Shown in pieces: positions 9,851-22,510 of a DNA stretch of 64,000 nucleotides. The position numbers and the translations under genes were made by a program. Every line of letters starts with the position of its first letter. The first letter of the stretch is position 1. Below the pieces are notes generated by a model. It was not told where the DNA came from. It was given only the letters and a program-made list of their open reading frames with translations, and did no database searches. Source of the stretch: Diphasiastrum complanatum (lineage: Eukaryota > Streptophyta > Lycopodiopsida > Lycopodiales > Lycopodiaceae); assembly GCA_029204225.1 (NCBI GenBank), contig CM055093.1:46804854-46868853 (forward strand), written 5' to 3'.

Positions 9851-12666
9851 TAGTTTGAATAGTTGACATTTGCAGCTTACACACCAACTACTGTGAGAGG
9901 CTATGATTATTGACTAAGTAAAAGAAAGTTCCTTCATTCACATCTTTATTCGTTTGAAGATTGCTGCTTTAGGTTAAAAGTTGGCCTAATTAGTACTGCA
10001 TGCAGCTGCCAGGTCCTGACACCATCTTTGTTTAGGTAATGTTTGATAAATTTTGAAAGAATGCTGTATCAGATAAAGCTGCAATTAGTTGGCATCCTTC
10101 ATGACTAGAGTATTTCAGCAAATTTCCTATTATTTATTAGTACTTGAACTTTTTCAGGGACCTAGGAAAAAGATCCTGCTCGCACTGTCTTCTCGTAGAT
10201 AAATGACAGAGAGAAGGATGCACCTCGCTCAATTCATTGCGTACAACACAACCGCCATTGACATTTATCTAGGCTGTATGTTTGGATCTCACTTGATGGT
10301 TTCCCAATGGTTGTAATGGTTGGTGAAGCACTTCAAAAGCTGGAGAGAGAGTCACTGCAAACAACTTTGAATTGGTGTGATACATTCCCATGATGTTTGC
10401 TCAATGTCGATTCCGGATTTAAAAATCAGGAAAAGTTGTCAAATGGAACTCCGTAAGAGAGCAAAAGTGTCACTTTAGTCATTGTTGGCAGATTCTGAGA
10501 TCAAGACAAATCATCAAAGCTGCTTCTTGGAGAGCTTAAGTGATATGAGATTCTCAGTTCTTTTACTGCTATGAGTTTTGGTGTCTGAATGTGATCAGTA
10601 ATGTAGAGCCTAATCTTGTAGCATGAACTTTTATTAAGCCAACATTTGGATTTCTCTCTCATGATTGATCTTGCTCAGTGTCATAAATATAAATTTAGGA
10701 TTGCATCAGATTGGACTTCTCTCTCTGCCTATGCGATCATTTTATTCACTATTAAAAGGGCACTTAAGACCTTGCGCCAAGATTTCTAAGTTATTCTTCT
10801 TTCTTGTAGAGTAGAAAGTGATGCTTTCTGGGTAGTTCATAATGGTTCCCTTGTAGAGACAGTTTCACAACAATTATTGAAATGATCTTTTACTGTAGCT
10901 TACTTGGGAGACAGGGTGCCATTGTGGTCCTTGGGAGGCCCATGATTGATGTTTGGCTGTGAAAAGACATTTAGTAGAACCTTTTGGTCAGGTTGTAGGG
11001 CCCTTGACTTGCCATGCAAGATCTTTTCCTTGTTTGCATGACACATTGTAAATTGTGTCCACCAAGGGTCATAGGTAAATGCCAACATATATTTTATACG
11101 ATTCTTGGTTATCAAGTTTTTGAATTTTACTTTCAGCAAAAAGAAACTTTAAATATAGTAGACCTGACATGTGCTGGCATTTGCCGATTTGGTTGTAACT
11201 GTGCAATAATTTATGTCACCTTGATCAGTAAAGCTTTCAGGTTTACTTTGTGTGAAGTTTTTAGGTGTTAAAGTTTTGCAATCTTGCAAATCTGAATATG
11301 CCTTGGCTATCGCTTTAGCTGATTGGTTTCACTCCATCAAATTACGCATGCACGCACGCACGCACACAATTAATATAGAATTTTTTTTGAACCAAACCAA
11401 CTTACATATGTATTCACCTATATACCCACACGTGTGCACACACATACACAATCCAAACTTGGTCTTCATATTCCTGAACCTTTTATTTTCTGACTTTATA
11501 AACACTAAAATATATGATTGACTTATTGATGAGCTCCACAACCCTTTTTGAGGATTTTAGCATGGGCAAGTTGCTTGGTGGCTTTGCCCGTCTGCAATGA
11601 ATTCGCATGTAAATAGTTTCATGACATTGTGTGTGCACTGACTCTGTACAAATAAAAGGCTGCCTGCTCTAGCAGTAGAAGTGATTATCATGTAAATAAT
11701 TCTGTGACTGACTCTGTACAAGTAATCCTAACAGACCGCCTGCTCCAGGAGTAGGAGTCTCTTAGTGACCTTACGACTATGTGTATTGCACTTTCATGTG
11801 GCCATTTTTCAATCACATGCATCCTTGGAGTTCCATTTCCCTCTTGCTAGACTTTTGGAGCAAGATGGAAATTGAAACCCATGATACTTCAAGTGGAACT
11901 ATGAGGCACATGCACCAAGTCATGATTCTGAAAAAACTTTTGCATTTCTTATGTATCACAGGCTTTCCATTTTCAAGCCATCTCCAGACTTTTATCTCAT
12001 CCCTTGGGTTGTTGACCAACTTTTTGCACCTCACAAGGGTGGCCATGTTACCTAATTATAGAAGCCACTACTCATTGTTTGAAAAACTCTTATGGTGTCA
12101 ACAAGTAGCTATACGCACATGTGCTCATCAAAAGTTTCAACAAAAATCACAAACAAGGCAAAATTTTACTAGTTAAACAAAAAGTTTGTACAAAATTTGT
12201 GGCAAAGTGAAAGCTCTATTGACTTGCATTTCTTCATCTATGTTGCTTGCAACAATGATGATTTTTATGAGGGAGCATCAGTGCGACATATCCAAGCACT
12301 CACAAGTCCCTCCCTCCTTCTATTGGTTGTGATATTGCTGTGATTATTTGAAAGGGTTTATTTCAATTTGAAATTGTTTATCAATTGTGCAAGTGATCTG
12401 AAGTGAAATTCTGGGAGAGCTTGTCTCTAATTGTTAGGAAACTGTTTATGTTGGCCTCGTTCGTGTTGCTCGGATCAGGAATGTGTTTGTGCATCAATCT
12501 TGCTGCTTGGTTCAGCTCTCAATGTGCTGGAGCTGCTTCTGCCTCGTCTTTGGTGATAGGAGCTGAGTTTTGAACGTCAGTGCTGCTTTTTGATTTGGTC
12601 TTGGCGCTTGCACTCGGACTATTGTGGGCTCTACGGCTCTGCATTATTTGTTGGCTTATGTGCCTA

Positions 12667-12827
12667 GTGTTTTTCAACACTTCTATCCTTTTGCTCTTAG
12701 TTGTCCCCTCTCTGGGTGTATTTTTCTTCTCTTTCTTTCAACTGAGCCTTTTTCTTGAGAGGTGTTTTTCAACACATCCTTTATACTGAGTCTGACTTTC
12801 CATTGCTCTAGGTGTGTTTTTCAACAC
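12667..12827. repeat. three copies of a short hairpin motif
   Basis: GTGTTTTTCAACAC, a self-complementary motif (GTGTT, TTTC loop, AACAC), occurs at 12667, 12762 and 12814, each in a CT-rich context. Spacing is irregular (95 and 52 bp). No function is evident. Confidence 0.6.
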
Positions 12828-13052
12828 ATTCTCTCTTGGACTGGTCGGTCCTGCCTATGGCCCTTTTTTTTTTTTTCCCGCACCCCTCCGTTCTTGTCCG
12901 CCAGGTCTCCCCGCTTTGCCATTAAGCGTGACATGATGGATGCTGCCCCTGCGTTTAGATCTTAGATTGAGATCACTAGCCTCTATACAAGGAATCCTCA
13001 ACCTAATGGATTCAAAACAAGGAGGCACAAGCCCTTCAAATCATTGATTAAA

Positions 13053-13670
13053 ACTTGAACACAATCATTGGATTCAAGCAATGGAAGACGAAATGTCATC
13101 GATGTATAAGAGCAATGTATGGACACTTGCACCTATACCTGATGGAAGAAGACCAGTTAAATGCAAGTGGATCTACAAGATCAAAACAGGTCCTGATGGA
13201 GATAACATCAGATACAAAGCAAGGTTGGTTGCGAAAGTTTTTTCATAGAAATATGGGATCGACTACACTGATACTTTCTCACTAGTAGTCAAACACACAT
13301 CAATTCGCTTGTTATTCGATTATGTAGTGACTCATGATCTCAAAATCCATATTGTGGATGAGAAAACTTCTTTCTTGCATGCAGAATTAGAAGAAGATTT
13401 ATTCATGGATCAACCACTTCGTTTTATAAGCCAAGAATATCCAAAATTCGGATGTCACATGAATAAAAACATCTATGGTTTGAAACAAACAGCCAGACAA
13501 TGATATAGAAAGAAGGACAAAGCCCTATGTTCTTTAGGCTTTGAACCTTTATTCGCTGAGTCGAATGTCTATATCAAACATGTCAAAGATGAAATTATCA
13601 TTCTAGCTGTTTATGTTGATGACACTCTTATCTTCTCAAGAAAAGATAAATTGATTATAGATGTCAAAAT
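13053..13670 (+). pseudogene. 5' part of an older copia reverse transcriptase, split by insertion
   Basis: The plus strand encodes the start of a Ty1/copia RT: HWIQAMEDEMSSMYKSN, WIYKIKTGPDGDN, VDEKTSFLHAELEEDLFMDQ and the catalytic YVDD (AVYVDDTLIFSRKDKLI). A stop after RLVAKVFS and another after QTARQ show decay. The sequence is closely related to the minus-strand copia at 61077-62700. It stops at DVK (13670), exactly where a younger copia LTR starts, and continues at 21975. Confidence 0.9.
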
Positions 13671-15260
13671 TGTTGGAAATTAAGCCCACAGTTTCCTCCT
13701 TGGTGAATGACTAATTCTATTTCATGATTCTTCCTGCATGTTTATTGATCATTGATCTAGGGTCAGGTGAAACCAACTTTGGTTCTATGTCTGCTCATAT
13801 GATACCTGCAGGAATCACAAAACTTAGACAACCAATTTTTTTTGAAGAACGTCTACAACGGGCTTCCGACTGATCACCAGCAAAGGGTAATCAATCCTGT
13901 CATAATTTTAAGTTCAGATGTTAAGTTCAATTACTTGAAATCATTGAAGACTTGGCCATCTTCAAGGACTTCCAAGAACTAGCATTTAGAAAAAGTCTGT
14001 AGAAATACTTTAAGTGTCGCAACAGTTTGCAGAAATACACTAAGTGTCGCAACAGTCTGCAGAAATACACTAAGTGTCGCGACAGTTTGCGAAAATGAAC
14101 TACGTTTTTCACAGCTTCAGTTTTTTCGCATTTCCCCGAAATGCGACACTTTCATAGTTCAAAAGTTTAACTGTTTTAAGGGCATCTTCGGCTTTTTCAC
14201 AAAATCTCAAAGAGAGAGAAAATACTGAAGGTCATCTATTTTTTCATAAGTTAAACTGTTTCAAGGGCACCTTTGCCTTTTTAAGGACACCTTCGGCTTT
14301 TTCGCAAAATCCCGAAGAGAGAGAAAATGCTGAAGGTTGTCTATTTTGAATGAGAAATATTTCCAGTCACTTTTCGAAATTTGCGAAGTGAAAGAAAACC
14401 ACTTTACATAAAATGCGAAGTGAGAGAATTTGCGACATCCTCGTCAGCGTCAACGATGCTAAATTGTTGACCGTATACACTATGTATAGTCGTCACAAAA
14501 GCCATATACTTCCAAGTACAACGACTTTCCTAATTAGGTGACAAGCATTGATTGTAGTTAATACACAGATGAAATCTATAAGTAGACCGTCCGAGCACAA
14601 ATTACTGGTTGCTCCATCCATGAGACACATTGTTTGAGCATCCTAGTTATGCCATCATTTTGGTTGTAATTGCTATTCTGTATTGTGCTTCAATGTAATA
14701 TAGCAGCAACTTGTTTTTATCTGTGTACAACGTAGGTGAATGCTTATTGTGATTGAATGCACTTTCATTGCTGTTTGTTCACGCTTGTTTACTCACTCTG
14801 ATCAGAACACAGACGTCTACGACTCCTCAGTTTTTGATCAGACGACGGCTGTCTTTGATGCCTAAGGAACTCGTGTTATCATACTGCTTTTCAGAACACG
14901 AACGTCTACGACTCCTTAGTTTCTGATCAGACGATGGCTGTCTTTGATGCCTGAGGAACTCGTGTTATCATACTGCTCTTCTATTTACTTCAGAACTATA
15001 CTTCACGTTAGAACTGATTTCAGTAGTACCACATACAAACCATCTCTAATCTCCTCGGTGGACTGTACTCTTATTCAGAGTATGAATTAATTTTTAAGAT
15101 CCTATTGGGCAATTAGAACTCTTAAGGCTATGATTACATGTAGCATAAGCTATCTTTTAGACTAGTTTTGCATTTAGCAGCTGATTAGAATGGGAGAGCT
15201 GTTCTGCAATATTGCTGCTCTCTTCTCCGTTCGCATTCTTCTATCTCCCTTGCCCCATCA
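13671..15260 (+). repeat. 5' LTR of nested copia element
   Basis: Begins TGTTGGAAATTAAGCCC and ends CCCATCA, 1590 bp. It holds a 31-bp unit (AAATACACTAAGTGTCGC core) about three times near 14010-14090, and an 89-bp tandem duplication (starts 14803 and 14892, GTCTACGACTCC core). The partner LTR has one copy of the 89-bp unit and two of the 31-bp unit, which accounts for much of the 138-bp length difference. Confidence 0.9.
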
Positions 15261-15263
15261 GAT

Positions 15264-15275
15264 TGGTATTAGAGC
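15264..15275 (+). other. tRNA-Met-type primer-binding site
   Basis: TGGTATTAGAGC lies three bases after the LTR end. It matches the plant copia initiator-tRNA-Met primer site TGGTATCAGAGC with one change, where reverse transcription would be primed. Confidence 0.85.
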
Positions 15276-15327
15276 TTAGTTCAAATAAACCGAGAGATTA
15301 AGTTTGTTCAATTTGTATACTGTTATC

Positions 15328-16314
15328 ATGTCTCATATAGGTAGCTTTTCATCTTCATCACTCAGTGAAGCTAGAGTCATTGACAAGTTCAATGATTCTA
15401 ACTTCAACATTTGGAAGTTAAAACTTAGAAGGATGTTGATAGATAGAGATCTTTGGGATGTAGTAGAAGGTGCAGATCTGAAACCAAAAGATGGTGATCA
15501 AGCAAAGGCTTGGAGGATCAAAGATTAGAAGGCCCTAACATGTATCACACTCAATCTGGCCGACTCCCAAATATCTCACGTTACCACGTGCAAAACCTCT
15601 AAGGAAGTATTGGACTTGTTATCAAGTCTCTATGAGACTCACGATGTAACCACGAGATTACATCTTACAAGGAAATTTTTTACTCTTAGCATGTCTGATT
15701 CTACTGCCATCACTTCTCACATCAACAACTTCAAGTCCTTGTTAGATCAGTTATCAGCTGTAGGATGTTCTATTCAAGATGATGATGCCGTTATGACCTT
15801 GCTTTCTTCTCTTCCAAAGTGCTATGAGCACTTTGTGGTGATGATCTCCACACAACCCAACCTCACTCTTCAAAAGGTGATCGGTCATCTTCTTCAAGAA
15901 GAAATACGGAGAAAGACCAGCGGCCTGTCCATCAAAGACAAATCCATGGCCCTGTGCGCCAAGAAGAAAGACTATTCCAAGGGCAAGAATCAAGTGCAGC
16001 AGCAGCAACAACAACAAAAGCCTCAGACTCAAGGTGAGCATGGTGGATCACACAAAAATCTTTTCTGCAGATATTGCAATAGAGCTAATCACGACATCAA
16101 GGAGTGTCGCATCAGGATCTACAATGAGGCAAAGAAGCAACAACAGCCAGACTCCTCCAACACGACGGAATTCAAGGAGTCAAACACACATTTGTTAATG
16201 GCTTACAGTAGCAGCGAAGACTGTGATAGCTGGTACCTGGACAATGGCGCTACCCAACACATGAGCTCTCGCAAGGAATGGTTTACTGAATACACAGCTT
16301 ACAACAAAGACTAA
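15328..16314 (+). pseudogene. gag and protease start of nested copia element
   Basis: The frame starts MSHIGSFSSSSLSEARV and carries a typical copia gag (FNDSNFNIWKLKLRRMLIDR, later LLSSLYETHD). A Gln-rich tract and one zinc knuckle follow (CRYCNRANHDIKEC, CX2CX4HX4C, nucleic-acid binding). The protease motif reads WYLDNGATQHMS, where the usual D-S-G has become D-N-G. One in-frame TAG at 15526 interrupts gag, and further stops follow from 16312, so the polyprotein is dead. Confidence 0.9.
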
Positions 16315-17640
16315 TTCATCTACCTCGGAGATTCTAGCACCATACGTGTGGAAGACAAATGAGCAGTGAAGATTAGCTTCAACAACGATCTGTCCATTTG
16401 TGTTCCTAACGTCCTTCAGATTTCTTAGTTATCAAAGAATCTGTTATTAGTCTCTAAGATAGCTGATGAGGGCTACACTGTTACTTTCTCATCTGAGCAG
16501 TGTGTACAATACTCGAGGAAGATACTACTCTGACCACATGCACTAGAGTCAAAAATATTTATGTACTCTCTAATTCAGTTGCATTAGCTAGTATCTCTAA
16601 TAAAAATGTAAACGACAGTGCTCTTCTGTGGCATAGTCGATTTGGACACGTAAATACAAGATCACTTTCTTATATGCGTTGTAATAATTTAGTTGATGGT
16701 TTTAATTTCCCGTCTTCACTAGATAGGAAATCTTTCTTTTGTGAATCATGCATCTATGGGAAGCACTCTAGAAGCAAGTTTCCAAAATCACACACCATCA
16801 AAACAAAGCATGTATTAGATCTTGTACATAGTGATCTCTGTGGTCCAATGCCAACCCCATCATTAGGAGATGCAATCTATTTTATCACTTTCATAGATGA
16901 TTATTCTAGATGGTCTACAACCATGTTCATTAAGCACAAATCTGAAGCCTTTGAATGCTTCAAGAGATTCAAGGCCATGGCTGAGACACAAATGTCTAAG
17001 AAAGTGAGGGCACTCTGAACTGATGGTGGCGGCAAATACATCTCTAACGAGATGTCTGACTGCATGGCTGAATATGGTATTAGAAGATAGTTCACCACTT
17101 TCTATTCACCTCAACAGAACAAAAATTGCAAAAAGGAAGAATCGAACTCTTTTCAACTCAGCCAGATCCATGCTACATCAAGCACACCTACCTGCGAAGT
17201 TCTGGACAGAAGCTACTGCCACAACCTGTTACGTGCAGAGCAGATCCAACACCAAAGCCGTCAACAACAAGACTCCTCATGAAGTTTGGCATGGGCACAA
17301 GCCTAGTGTCAACCATTTAAAAATCTTTGGTTGTATATGTTTTGTTCACATTCCTAAACAGCTTAGGAAGAAACTGGATCATAGGACAAATAAATGTAGT
17401 TTCATTGGCTATCCTAATGAACATAAAGCTTATAAAGTTTATGATCCATCTACCAATGTAGTATTTGTCTCTAGGGATGTAATATTTCAAGAACATACAT
17501 ATTATGATTTTAAACAACCATCGATAAACGATGCTATGTCATTTCATCCTATTTTACATAGCATGGATTCTTCCAACGTTGATGTTCCTTCTACAGAATC
17601 TGCAACTATAGCTACAGAAGCCAAGTAGCTGACAGTACCT
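16315..17640 (+). pseudogene. integrase of nested copia element
   Basis: The copia pre-integrase zinc region (LLWHSRFGHVNTRSL, then CESCIYGKHSRSKFP) is followed by core motifs HSDLCGPMPTPSLGDA and TDGGGKYISNEM. The catalytic Glu segment appears as an altered AKRKNRTLFNSARSMLHQA. The copia-specific tail GCICFVHIPKQLRKKLDHRT and CSFIGYPNEHKAYKVYDP is present. Stops occur at the start of the core and at about 17016 and 17090. The order gag-PR-INT-RT confirms copia rather than gypsy. Confidence 0.88.
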
Positions 17641-18202
17641 GTCATCAGACTAGACCAAGCTAGCTCGAACATATTTGAAAAAATTCAAGAAGAAGTATCA
17701 TTGCATCCTGGTAAATCCAACGTCCGCAGATCCTCACGGACTTGGACAGTTCCTGAGAGATATGCACCTCAATCATTCTAGACTTCATCAGAAGAACCAG
17801 AGAGCCTAGCCGAAGCAATTAACTCCAAGGATGCTGTGAAGTGGCAAGACGCTATGGAAAGCGAGTATAACTCACTTTTGACGAATCAGACCTGGACGCT
17901 GGTCGACTTTCTCACTCACAAGAGAGTTATTGACAACAAGTGGATCTTCAAGAAGAAGATTAACTCTGATGGTTCCTTTGCAAAATGGAAGGCACGGCTG
18001 GTGGCTAAAGGATTCACTCAAGTCCAAGGAGTGGATTATCAAGAAATTTTCAATCCTGTCATCAGTCAATCAGGACTCTGATTGCGTTAGCAGCCGCGGA
18101 AGACCTCGAAATACACCAAATGGATGTCAAGACAACATTTCTCAATGACAATGTCAAAGAGGAGTTGTACACCTTCCAACCGGAAGGATTTAAAGTCAAA
18201 GG
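17641..18202 (+). pseudogene. reverse transcriptase 5' part of nested copia element
   Basis: From about 17836 the frame reads KWQDAMESEYNSLLTNQTW, KWIFKKKINSDGSFAKWKA and VAKGFTQVQGVDYQEIFNPV, the N-terminal RT blocks of copia. A frame change near 18075 leads to MDVKTTFLNDNVKEELY and QPEGFKVKGQ, where the sequence is cut by the solo LTR. The part before 17800 is the variable linker between integrase and RT. Confidence 0.88.
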
Positions 18203-18207
18203 CCAAG

Positions 18208-19344
18208 TGTTGGCTAATTCTGACGAATCCCCAAGGTACTCGGACAGAGCAACTCAAGAGCACCTCTCACCTTAGACCGAGGAGGTCTTTGAGAAGACGA
18301 GATGAACGAAGATTGAGAGCCGAGAAATTCTAGTTAGGAATGACAAGCAAGAACTGTGTAAGCCTCATGGTGAATCCCGGAAGATGGAATGACCATCTAG
18401 GAACTAGTATTTCTAGGCAAATGTAATAAATGCTAGTAGACCCCTCTTAAAGAAAGTAGAGTGAGCCAACTTTTGATGGTGACCTCTAGTAGAGAGCATT
18501 ATTCCACTTGTAATTTGTGAAATGTGGAAATTCCACTAGGATGCCACCTAAGGAGCTCTCTTGCTTATTTAAGAGACTCCCTCTTTGTGAAGAGGAGCTT
18601 TTTGTGTATTGTATCAACTCCATGCTGAAATGAGAAGAGCCTCCATGAGTTAGATGCATCCATTGAGCTCGTTGATCATGATGATTCTCTTGAGTGATGC
18701 CCCTATGATCATGCCCTTCCATTCATGTTGTGTGTGGTTGTGGATTTAGAGTGGATTAGTTTTCTTGTTTTCCTAGTTGTGGATTAGTTTTCATTGATTG
18801 TTGTGAATTAATGTAGGAATCAGCATTCAAGTAAACTAAATAGGCTAGAAATGTGGCATAAATCTTGCATATCCTCTAACATTTTAGTTCTTGATGTTCT
18901 TGGGATGTCCAAAAATCAAAAGACTGATTGGTTTCTTGATTCTTGGACTTCTAACATGCTGTAGATTAGTTCTTGTTTCTTGTTTTGTCAATTCATGCAA
19001 GTATAGTAGTGCTTAGGATCTGATTTCAGTTCATTTTGCAGCAAAGTAGAAGTAGGAATCCATCATTGTTCAACTGAGTAGTAACGTAGATCATTTGTTG
19101 AACACATTGGCTTGCATTTTGGTTGATTATGCATGTGCATCCAGTTCAAGAGAGACCCATCCGGATGTCCTCTGATAGGCAGTTCAAAATTACTACAACG
19201 TTGATTTGTCCCTTTTGCCTGATTTTGGGCTTTGAACAAGAACGAATAATTTATGCAAGAGCCCACCGTCTCTGCTGATAGGCAGAAGAAGAAAGAAACA
19301 AAGAAAACAAGTTAACAGATTCCAAGATAGAGAATTTGTGAACA
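18208..19344. mobile_element. solo LTR inserted in copia RT
   Basis: A 1137-bp block starts TGTTGGCTAATTC and ends GTGAACA, so it has TG...CA ends. It is flanked by a perfect 5-bp direct repeat CCAAG (18203-18207 and 19345-19349). It splits the copia RT precisely: QPEGFKVKGQ before it and EHKVCKLHKAIYGLK after it are adjacent in the family. No internal coding, PBS or second LTR is present. It is therefore a solo LTR left by recombination, from a family whose full copy is not in the window. Confidence 0.88.
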
Positions 19345-19349
19345 CCAAG

Positions 19350-20522
19350 AGCACAAAGTGTGCAAGCTGCACAAAGCAATCTACGGTCTGAAATAGGCTG
19401 CAAGAGCATGGTTCGATAGAATCAACTCTTATCTCATTCAATTAGGATTTGCAAACAATTCAGCTGACTGTAATGTTTATTCAAAGCATATAGGCACCAA
19501 TTCAGTTCACATAGCTCTTTACATAGATGATGCATTTATTTTGTCTAACGACACTTCTCTTCTGCACACTACTAAGAGTGAACTGTCAAAGGAATTTGAC
19601 ATGACTGATTTAGGAGCTATTCATTCTTTGCTAGGAATTCACATTACTAGACTCTAGACTTTAGAAGAAGATCTATCTTAGCCAACAGACATATTTAAAA
19701 GGCATTTTAGAAAAGTTTCATATGTCTGATTGCAAACCAATTGATACCCCAATGGATCTAAGTATTGTATTAACTAAATCTTCTTGTGTTGAGACTGATA
19801 GTGAAGTACTCAACCTAGCAAAGTAACCTTATCATTCACTAATCGGATCTCTAATGTATGCAATGTTGTGTACTAGACCAGATTTAGCATATACTATTAG
19901 CCCGTTAAGCCAATTAATGTCTAATCCTAGGATCTCTCATTGGAAAGCATTAAAGAGAGTGATGAGATATATTCAGAGAAGTTTAGACCACATTTTATGT
20001 TATGATGAAAATACTATCGACCCACTCGTCTTGCGAGGCTACTCCGACGCAAATTGGGGAGGAACAATCTCTACCAGAAAATCTACCTTCGGGTTCTGTT
20101 TCTATCTGACAGGGGAACCGATTTCGTGGAACTCAAGAAAGTAGAAATTAGTTGCACTTTCTTTGACAGAGGCAGGCTCACAGCATGTCAAACTTCAAAA
20201 AAAGTTATATGGATCAGGTTATTACTTCATGACTTACATCACACTCAGTTTAATGCTACCACCATTTTGTGTGACAATTTGAGTTGTATTTCACTGTCAC
20301 TGAATCCCAGATTTCATGGCAAATCCAAGCACATAGAAATCCAGTATCATTTCATTTGAGAGAAATTTTTCTCAGGGCAAGTGATCCTTCAATACTGCTC
20401 CACAACAGAAATGGTCACAGACATCTTCACCAAAGCGCTTCCCAAGATCAAGCACTAGAAGTTCTTCAACATGCTGAACCTGATGAAGATACCAAGGCAC
20501 CAACCGTGATCTTAAGGGGGAC
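19350..20522 (+). pseudogene. RT 3' part, RNase H and PPT of nested copia element
   Basis: The RT resumes after the solo LTR with EHKVCKLHKAIYGLK, then the catalytic YIDD (HIALYIDDAFILSND) and MTDLGAIHSLLGIHITR. RNase H follows with RPDLAYTISPLSQLMSNPR, the first Asp in GYSDANWGG, and later TKAL near 20430. Stops and frame changes are scattered throughout. The polypurine tract TTAAGGGGGAC immediately precedes the 3' LTR. Confidence 0.88.
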
Positions 20523-21974
20523 TGTTGGAAATTAAGCCCACAGTTTCCTCCTTGGTGAATGACTAATTCTATTTCATGATTCTTCCTGCATGTTTATTGA
20601 TCATTGATCTAGGGTCAGGTGAAACCAACTTTGGTTCTATGTCTGCTCATCTAATACCTGCAAGAATCACAAAACTTAGACAACCAATTTATTTGAAGAA
20701 CGTCTACAACGGGCTTCCGGTTGATCTCCAGCAAAGGGTAATTAATCCTGTCATAATTTCAAGACAGATGTTAAGTTCAATTACTTGAAGTCATTGAAGA
20801 CTTGGCCATCTTCAAGGACTTTCAAGAACTAGCATTTAGAACAAGTCTATAGAAATACTCTAAGTGTCGCAACAGTCTGCAGAAATACACTAAGTGTCGT
20901 GACAGTCTGCAGAAATGAACTATGTTTTTCACAGCTTCGGTTTTTTTGCATTTCCCCGAAATGCAACACTTTCATAGTTCAAAAGTTTAACTGTTTTAAA
21001 GGCACCTTCAACTTTTTCGCAAAATCCCGAAATGCCGAAGGTCATCTATTTTTTCATAAGTTAAACTGTTTCAAGGGCACCTTCGCCTTTTTAAAGGCAC
21101 CTTCGACTTTTTCGCAAAATCTCGAAGAGAGAGAAAATGTCGAAGGTCGTCTATTTTGAACGAGGAATATTCCCAGTCACTTCCCGAAATTTATGAAGTG
21201 AGAGAAAACCACTTTACGTAAAATGCGAAGTGAGAGAATTTGCGACTTCCTCGTCAGCATCAACGATGCTAAATTGTTGACCGTATACACTATGTACAAT
21301 CGTCACAAAAACCATATACTTTCAAGTACAACGGCTTTTCTAATTAGGTGACAAGCATTGATTGTAATTAATACACGTATGAAATCTATAAGTAGATCAT
21401 CCGAGCACAGATTACTGGTTGCTCCATCCATGAGACACATTGTTTGAGCATCCCAGTTATGCCATCATTTTGGTTGTAATTGGTATTCTGTATTGTGCTT
21501 CAATGTAATATAGCAGCAGCTTGCTTTTATCTGTGTACAACATAGGTGAATTCTTGTTGTGATTGAATGCACTTTCATTGCTGTTTGATCGCGCTTGTTT
21601 ACTCACTCTGATCAGAATACGGACATCTACGACTCCTCAATTTTTGATTAGACGATGGCTGTCTTTGACGCCTGAGGAACTCGCGTTATCATACTGCTCT
21701 TCTATTTACTTCAGAACTGTACATCATTGATTTTAGTAGAAACACATACAAACCATCTCTAATCTCTTCGGTAGATCGTACTCTTATTTCAGAGTATGAA
21801 TAAATTTTTAAGATCCCGTTGGGCAATTAGAACTCTTAAGACTGTGATTACATTTAGCATAAGCTGTCTTTTATACTGGTTTTGCATTTAGCAGCTGATT
21901 AGAACGGGAGAGCTATTCCACAATATTCCTGCTCTCTTCTCTGTTCGCATTCTTCTATCTCCCTTTCCCCATTA
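20523..21974 (+). repeat. 3' LTR of nested copia element
   Basis: Starts TGTTGGAAATTAAGCCC and ends CCCATTA, 1452 bp, collinear with 13671-15260. It has one copy of the 89-bp unit duplicated in the 5' LTR and many point differences, so the insertion is not recent. Confidence 0.9.
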
Positions 21975-22510
21975 AAAAGAGAGATTTCTAGAATATTTGA
22001 GATCATTGACCTAGGAGAAGCAAAAATCTATCTAGGCCTACAGATGAAAAGAGACTTTGAAGGTGGCAAGTTGTATCTTCACCAACAAAAATATACTCAA
22101 AAAATCATCGAAGATCTCAACATGCTCGAATGCAAAGGTGTGCATACTCCCATGATATCTGGAACAATACTAAGGAAGGCAGATTGTCCACAGACTCTCG
22201 AAGAAAAGAAACGAATGGCCAATACACCCTATCGAAGGTTGATTGGACCATTGTTGTATCTTGCAGACAACACCAGACCTGATATAGCATTTGTAGTATA
22301 CAGACTAAGCCAATTCAATCAAAACCCAAGATCGTTACATTGGAAGTTAGCAAAAAGAGTAGTACAATATCTCCAAGAATCGAAAGACTATGGACTATAT
22401 TATTAGAAGGAAGCTGGATTTCGGTTCGAATCTTACAATGAAGCAAGCTGGGCATCCATGAAGGATGATAGCAAAAGTATTTCAGGAGGTTGTACTCTAG
22501 CATCTGGCGC
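21975..22510 (+). pseudogene. 3' part of the older copia RT/RNase H
   Basis: Continues the frame broken at 13670: REISRIFEIIDLGEAKIYLG, LYLHQQKYTQKIIEDL, then RPDIAFVVYRLSQFNQNPR and the RNase H start ASWASMKDDSKSISGGCTL. One stop interrupts it after YGLYY. It is closely similar to the minus-strand copia at 61077-62396. It ends abruptly at SGA (22510), where unrelated DNA beginning TGTTAGGGCC starts, implying truncation or a further insertion. Confidence 0.88.

Larger units (their letters stand above)
8851..13052. other. about 4.2 kb without a recognisable gene
   Basis: Only short, unconvincing reading frames occur. A CA/CG-rich microsatellite lies at about 11345-11368, a pyrimidine-rich stretch with hairpin repeats at 12667-12827, and a poly-T run near 12868. 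A possible degenerate exon on the minus strand is listed separately. No LTR, PBS or transposase signal was seen. It may be old unique intergenic DNA. Confidence 0.5.
13671..21974 (+). mobile_element. nested copia element with both LTRs
   Basis: An 8.3-kb Ty1/copia element in plus orientation: 5' LTR (13671-15260), tRNA-Met-type PBS, gag, protease, integrase, RT, RNase H, PPT (TTAAGGGGGAC) and 3' LTR (20523-21974). Both LTRs start TGTTGG and end CCCATCA/CCCATTA. Flanking five-base sequences (AAAAT and AAAAG) look like an eroded target-site duplication. It interrupts an older copia RT, whose two halves rejoin in sense across it. Its own RT holds a solo LTR. Many stops show it is inactive. Confidence 0.9.

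Noticed and set aside
13995-14090. CRISPR-like array (31-bp repeated units in the copia LTR)
   Set aside because: The units are directly adjacent without unique spacers and lie inside a plant LTR.
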